From Nitrospira sp. (GTDB lineage: Bacteria; Nitrospirota; Nitrospiria; Nitrospirales; Nitrospiraceae): 59,498 nucleotides of DNA. The stretch lies in contig JADYYH010000091.1 of NCBI GenBank assembly GCA_020853775.1, forward strand, positions 1 to 59,498, read 5' to 3'. The notes below the pieces were generated by a model. The model was not told where the DNA came from, did no database searches, and saw only the letters and a list, made by a program, of their open reading frames with translations. Below are positions 55,784 through 59,498 of this stretch, piece after piece (position 1 is the stretch's first letter; each line of letters opens with the position of its first letter). The position numbers and the translations under genes were made by a program.

Positions 55784-56422
55784 ATGTTGCAGGATGATGC
55801 CGATCGGGACTCGATTCCTATTTCCGCACTGAATCACTACGCCTATTGTCCACGACGGTGTGCGTTGATCCATGTGGAGCAGACGTACACAGAAAATGTG
55901 TACACCATGCGCGGTCGCGATCTTCATGAGCGAACCGACCGAGAAGGAGAGAGCGGTTGGGAAGAGGGGATACGGGTAGAACGCGCTCTGCCGCTCTGCT
56001 GCAAGCGATTAGGTCTGATTGGCAAAGCTGATGTCGTCGAGTTTCACGGCGAAACTCCTTATCCCGTCGAATACAAGTCTGGCCCGAATCGACAATTTGA
56101 TAATGACGATTTGCAACTCTGCGCCCAAGCCATATGCCTGGAGGAAATGCTGAGCCAAAGCGTTCCGCATGGTGCTATCTTTCACCATAAATCCAGAAGA
56201 CGGCGCGAAGTGGTATTTACGGCCGCATTGCGAACGAGAGTGGAAGAAGTTGTGGCAGCAATCCGATCCATGATTGTCGAGAAGACGCTTCCTCCTCCGG
56301 TGAATGATCATCGCTGTGAACACTGTTCATTGCGCGAAGCTTGCATGCCCTCGGTGATCGGCGAGCAGCAGCGTGCAGTGGCGCTGGTTCGCAATCTGTT
56401 CGTCGTGAAAGACAATCCCTAA
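55784..56422 (+). CDS. cas4: Cas4 exonuclease
   Basis: A 212-residue Fe-S RecB-fold nuclease that trims prespacers and helps choose the PAM during adaptation. Cysteines for the Fe-S cluster are in YAYCPRRCALIH (N-terminal) and CEHCSLREAC (C-terminal). The nuclease core has GKADVVEFHGETPYPVEYKSG (RecB motif with Asp, Glu and Lys). It starts eight bases after cas7c. Presence next to cas1 and cas2 is normal for type I-C. Confidence 0.95.
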   Translation: MLQDDADRDSIPISALNHYAYCPRRCALIHVEQTYTENVYTMRGRDLHERTDREGESGWEEGIRVERALPLCCKRLGLIGKADVVEFHGETPYPVEYKSGPNRQFDNDDLQLCAQAICLEEMLSQSVPHGAIFHHKSRRRREVVFTAALRTRVEEVVAAIRSMIVEKTLPPPVNDHRCEHCSLREACMPSVIGEQQRAVALVRNLFVVKDNP

Positions 56423-56429
56423 GGCATCA

Positions 56430-57461
56430 ATGCACCAGCTGCTCAATACACTGTATCTCACGACGGAGGGGAGCTATCTTCGCCTGGATCACGATACCCT
56501 CCGGGTTGAAGTCGAACGGGAAACGAAGCTCCAGGTGCCGATCCACCACTTGGGCGGCATCGTCTGTTTTGGCGATGTGCTGGTCAGCCCGGCCGCGCTC
56601 GCGCGATGCGCTCAGGATGGCCGCTTCGTGGTCTTTCTCGATCGCAATGGCCGCTTTCAGGCGCGCGTGGAAGGCCCGATCTCGGGCAATGTGTTGCTGC
56701 GTTGTGCGCAACATGCTGCCATGCGCGAAACGGATACGACGTTGAGGATCGCCCGCCACATCGTCGGCGGAAAAATTCAGAATAGCCGCCAGATCATCTT
56801 GCGTGCCGCTCGAGACACCGACGATCCGAGCGATAGTGAAGCGTTGCGACAGACGGCCGAGGCGCTGGCAAATGTACTGGGTCGCGTGCCGCTCGCGGAG
56901 GACCTGGACTACCTGAGAGGCTTGGAAGGCGAGGCCGCGCGAAAATATTTCGCCACGTTCGACCGTATGGTCCGTGAAGACCGCGCTATGTTTACGCTGA
57001 ATGGTCGAAACCGGCGGCCTCCGACCGATCCGGTCAATGCGCTCTTGTCGTTTCTTTATGCCTTGCTGATGAACGATTGTGTGGCGGCGCTGGAGGGCGT
57101 CGGCCTTGATCCGCAGATGGGATTCCTGCATGCGCTACGTCCGGGCCGAGCAGCCTTGGCCTTAGACTTGATGGAAGAGTTACGGAGTGTCTTTGCCGAT
57201 CGACTCGCACTCACGTTGATCAATCGAAAGCAGGTGGCAGGCAGCCAGTTTCACGCGCGACCTGGCGGGGCGGTGCATCTGGAGGATGCAGCCCGCAAAG
57301 CGGTCATCGTGGCCTACCAGAAACGTAAGCAGGAAGAGATCACACATCCGGTCTTGGATCAAAAGATGCCGCTAGGCTTGGTTCCCCACGTGCAGGCTCG
57401 TCTGTTAGCCCGCGTGCTGCGCGGAGACCTGGAGGCCTATCCGCCGTTTCTGTACCGGTAG
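56430..57461 (+). CDS. cas1: Cas1 integrase (type I-C)
   Basis: A 343-residue spacer integrase. The catalytic metal residues are in GLEGEAARKYF (Glu), MGFLHALRPGR (His) and ALALDLMEELR (Asp/Glu), the known Cas1 pattern. With Cas2 it forms the complex that inserts spacers next to the leader. The nearby array with 19 distinct spacers shows that adaptation has occurred. It starts seven bases after cas4. Base composition appears richer in GC than cas3-cas7. Confidence 0.97.
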   Translation: MHQLLNTLYLTTEGSYLRLDHDTLRVEVERETKLQVPIHHLGGIVCFGDVLVSPAALARCAQDGRFVVFLDRNGRFQARVEGPISGNVLLRCAQHAAMRETDTTLRIARHIVGGKIQNSRQIILRAARDTDDPSDSEALRQTAEALANVLGRVPLAEDLDYLRGLEGEAARKYFATFDRMVREDRAMFTLNGRNRRPPTDPVNALLSFLYALLMNDCVAALEGVGLDPQMGFLHALRPGRAALALDLMEELRSVFADRLALTLINRKQVAGSQFHARPGGAVHLEDAARKAVIVAYQKRKQEEITHPVLDQKMPLGLVPHVQARLLARVLRGDLEAYPPFLYR

Positions 57462-57470
57462 GAGGATGGC

Positions 57471-57761
57471 ATGAATGTTTTGATCGCCTATGACGTGGCG
57501 ACGGAATCAACTGGCGGTCGGCGGCGCCTACGGAAGGTGGCACAAGCCTGCAAGGATTTCGGCCAACGAGTACAGAAGTCGGTGTTCGAATGCGCGGTCA
57601 GTGAGATGCAATTTGAAGAACTCCTCCGTCGCCTCGTCGAGATTATCGATGAGAAGGAAGATAGTTTGCGGGTCTATCGATTGGTAGAGCCCAAAGAAAA
57701 ATATGTACAGGTGTTCGGTGTGGACACCTCAGTCGATTTTGGCGAGCCGTTAATTTTGTGA
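57471..57761 (+). CDS. cas2: Cas2
   Basis: A 96-residue ferredoxin-fold protein, the structural partner of Cas1. The N-terminal strand is [20 protein letters not shown] with the conserved Asp, followed by [20 protein letters not shown]. The length is standard. It starts nine bases after cas1, with AGGAGG before ATG 57471. Last gene of the cas operon; the CRISPR leader begins right after it. Confidence 0.96.
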   Translation: MNVLIAYDVATESTGGRRRLRKVAQACKDFGQRVQKSVFECAVSEMQFEELLRRLVEIIDEKEDSLRVYRLVEPKEKYVQVFGVDTSVDFGEPLIL

Positions 57762-57939
57762 GCGCGAACCCCTAGCGCTGACGAATACCGCGTGGGATCG
57801 CGCAAGCGAGAACATCGTGAATTGAAAGGAGATTTCATCAGGTGACACCAAACCATTGTCACCGTTCCCAGGTGATTCCGTTAGGTTCGCGCCGACCGCA
57901 GGCAAACCTCCCGGAAAATCGTGGTTTTTTGTTAGTGCG
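57762..57939 (+). promoter_or_regulatory. CRISPR leader
   Basis: The 178 bases between cas2 and the first repeat act as leader: the promoter for pre-crRNA and the docking site for spacer insertion should lie here. Two inverted repeats are visible: GGTGACA / TGTCACC (57841-57847 and 57857-57863), and a longer-range GCGCGAACC / GGTTCGCGC (57762-57770 and 57884-57892). A T-run (57924-57929) precedes the array. No protein-coding frame is present. Orientation is set by the decayed repeat at the opposite end. Confidence 0.75.
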
Positions 57940-59266
57940 GTAGCGCCCGTCCTTCGGGGCGGGCGAGGATTGAAACACCCTGCAGAATATCCGCGCGCAC
58001 GGCAGCACGATGTAGCGCCCGTCCTTCGGGGCGGGCGAGGATTGAAACGTTAAAGGCGCACGCGGATAACGAGGTTATCAAAACGTAGCGCCCGTCCTTC
58101 GGGGCGGGCGAGGATTGAAACTCACACGACGACGTACTCGGACGGCTCCGCGGTGGTAGCGCCCGTCCTTCGGGGCGGGCGAGGATTGAAACATAGCGGC
58201 TCTTGATGTCGCCGCGCAGCAGGCCGTAGCGCCCGTCCTTCGGGGCGGGCGAGGATTGAAACGAGGAGGCGCACCCGCATGAGCGAGCCGCCATCCCCGT
58301 AGCGCCCGTCCTTCGGGGCGGGCGAGGATTGAAACTGGCACGCCGATGCCGAGCGCTGGATGCTCGAGGAGTAGCGCCCGTCCTTCGGGGCGGGCGAGGA
58401 TTGAAACCAAGCTCCGCATCGATGAAGCCGCCGCATTGCTCGTAGCGCCCGTCCTTCGGGGCGGGCGAGGATTGAAACAAGGTCTGGCACGCGGTGCAAC
58501 GCAGCTGGCTCGTGTAGCGCCCGTCCTTCGGGGCGGGCGAGGATTGAAACTTCGATCAGAATGCACTCGGGATCCGGCTGTAGGTAGCGCCCGTCCTTCG
58601 GGGCGGGCGAGGATTGAAACTATCGGTGTCCATTCAGGCGAGAGCGGGAACAGGGTAGCGCCCGTCCTTCGGGGCGGGCGAGGATTGAAACGGAAATCCA
58701 CCCGGCGCGTTGACCGAGAAAAAAGGTAGCGCCCGTCCTTCGGGGCGGGCGAGGATTGAAACCCATCAATTCGAGTTGCCGGTTCAGAATCGTTTGGTGT
58801 AGCGCCCGTCCTTCGGGGCGGGCGAGGATTGAAACTTGAAGAGCCCGGTCATGCGAACGCCGTTGTCGTTGTAGCGCCCGTCCTTCGGGGCGGGCGAGGA
58901 TTGACACTCACTGAACTAAATGGCTAGGCTTGGCTCGTTCGACGTAGCGCCCGTCCTTCGGGGCGGGCGAGGATTGAAACGACTTCGTCGCGCGGTACTG
59001 ATCCGTCCCTTCCTGGTAGCGCCCGTCCTTCGGGGCGGGCGAGGATTGAAACAGACCAGACAGGATGGGAACACGCGTCTGTCGAAGTAGCGCCCGTCCT
59101 TCGGGGCGGGCGAGGATTGAAACTTGATCCCCGGCACGATGGGCGAAGAGTTCAGCGTAGCGCCCGTCCTTCGGGGCGGGCGAGGATTGAAACTCAAACA
59201 TCCTGGCGTATACTACGTCGGGGGAAAAAGTAGCGCCCGTCCTTCGGGGCGGGCGAGGATTGAAAC
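57940..59266 (+). CRISPR. Type I-C CRISPR array, 19 full repeats
   Basis: Nineteen 37-base repeats, beginning GTAGCGCCCG, with CGGGGCGGGC in the middle and ending GGATTGAAAC, separated by 18 spacers of 33-36 bases. The repeat contains an inverted pair (GCCCG...CGGGC) that can form a hairpin for Cas5c processing. Repeat starts are at 57940, 58012, 58085, 58156, 58226, 58299, 58371, 58442, 58514, 58584, 58655, 58726, 58799, 58871, 58944, 59016, 59087, 59157 and 59230. The repeat at 58871 ends TTGACAC instead of TTGAAAC; the others appear identical. Spacers are all different by eye. Apparent open frames across the minus strand are artefacts of the repeat. Confidence 0.98.
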
Positions 59267-59300
59267 TGGTTATGCGGGATAGTGATGTCTCCCCAGAAAT

Positions 59301-59337
59301 GTAGCGCCCGCCTCTAGTGACGGGCGCTCATCTAGAG
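59301..59337 (+). repeat. Degenerate terminal CRISPR repeat
   Basis: After a nineteenth spacer (59267-59300), the sequence resumes GTAGCGCCCG and keeps only the outer pairing bases (GCGCCCG ... CGGGCGC) of the repeat before diverging. This decayed last repeat marks the leader-distal end and confirms that new spacers enter at the cas2 side. Confidence 0.85.
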
Positions 59338-59498
59338 GGTTCCGGGTCAAAAAGAAGTCTTCATCCCTTAGCCCGCATTATTCACGATGACTTCTACTGC
59401 AACCGCCGATACGCCGCTGCGACAAGCTGGCATGCGGTTGTGCGGCATGCCAGCGGGCGGGCTCGCTCCTCGCGGCCTCAACATACTGTTTCAAGTAT
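59338..59498. other. Downstream flank of the array, no gene seen
   Basis: The last 161 bases hold no convincing coding frame. A perfect ten-base inverted repeat (GCTGGCATGC / GCATGCCAGC, 59426-59435 and 59445-59454) with a nine-base loop is present. It could be a terminator stem, a protein site or the end of a mobile element; the window ends too soon to tell. Confidence 0.5.

Noticed and set aside
57932-59201. Several long minus-strand frames across the CRISPR array (repeating [17 protein letters not shown] or [10 protein letters not shown])
   Set aside because: They are translations of the 37-base repeat in different frames; the amino-acid periodicity follows the repeat-spacer spacing, and no start signal or family is present.
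1-59498. tRNA, rRNA, riboswitches, insertion-sequence transposases, prophage
   Set aside because: I looked for cloverleaf or rRNA-like segments, transposase motifs and phage structural genes and recognised none. Without a covariance search I cannot exclude small RNAs or riboswitches.
59338-59498. Mobile element end after the array
   Set aside because: The inverted repeat at 59426-59454 could belong to one, but no transposase or matching terminal repeat lies within the window, so I do not call it.

Overview
The window reads as chromosomal DNA from a GC-rich, Gram-negative, lipid-A-type bacterium. The closest overall resemblance I recognise is to the Nitrospirota (Nitrospira-like). The reasons are the hopanoid genes hpnD/hpnE, the uppS-cdsA-dxr-rseP-proS block, the mlaEFD lipid transporter, many two-component and PilZ genes, and several small conserved proteins without names. 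The taxonomic call is inference from gene content, not a search result. I saw no rRNA or tRNA genes, no transposase and no phage genes.

Layout. 1-3.5 kb: start of a minus-strand gene cut by the window edge, a remnant of a GlgE-type maltosyltransferase N-domain, a fatty-acid-hydroxylase/sterol-desaturase family membrane protein, an MltC-like lytic transglycosylase and an MlaC-like lipid-binding protein. 3.7-6.0 kb: five small minus-strand genes (wHTH-like, receiver-like, DUF2934, zinc-ribbon, LuxR regulator with an atypical receiver). 6.2-11.4 kb: a four-gene two-component operon (cache histidine kinase, single-domain response regulator, REC-PAS-HisKA_3 kinase, NarL-type regulator). 11.6-14.1 kb: arfB, an RRM protein with a clear terminator, an acyl-lipid desaturase and a secreted Cys-rich-repeat protein. 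14.3-20.4 kb: three single-domain PilZ proteins around an LpxL-like acyltransferase, then mlaE-mlaF-mlaD and a TPR lipoprotein. 20.4-29.0 kb: a GAF-containing PilB/GspE ATPase and the minus-strand block uppS-cdsA-dxr-rseP-proS. 29.2-33.0 kb: tldD-tldE, a PEBP-family protein and an acidic hypothetical. 33.1-37.7 kb: UDG family 4, then a tightly overlapping HAD - cobalamin-binding-like - hpnD - hpnE operon. 37.8-41.1 kb: SH3-like membrane protein, YjbQ, a 337-aa hypothetical, a second Cys-rich-repeat protein. 41.1-46.1 kb: FHA - PP2C - Ser/Thr kinase cassette, then a FolB-methyltransferase fusion overlapping a PHP phosphoesterase. 46.3-49.6 kb: small membrane proteins, a 32-residue basic protein, a secreted hypothetical, a caspase-family peptidase and a Cys-rich zinc-ribbon-like protein.

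49.8-59.3 kb is a complete type I-C CRISPR-Cas locus: cas3-cas5c-cas8c-cas7c-cas4-cas1-cas2, a leader of about 180 bases, and an array of 19 full 37-base repeats plus a degenerate 20th, with 19 spacers of 33-36 bases. The genes are complete and tightly packed, so the system is probably functional: Cas1/Cas2/Cas4 for adaptation, Cas5/7/8 for the surveillance complex (Cas5 as the expected crRNA endonuclease), Cas3 for target degradation.

The most unusual signals are a perfect 11-base inverted repeat inside a 47-codon ORF whose stop overlaps the cas3 start (TAATG), interleaved inverted repeats at the decayed distal end of the array, the caspase-like gene paired with a secreted protein gene next to the CRISPR locus, the FolB-methyltransferase fusion, the cobalamin-binding-like protein within a hopanoid operon, and the cluster of small regulators at 3.7-6.0 kb. 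None of these proves a new system.
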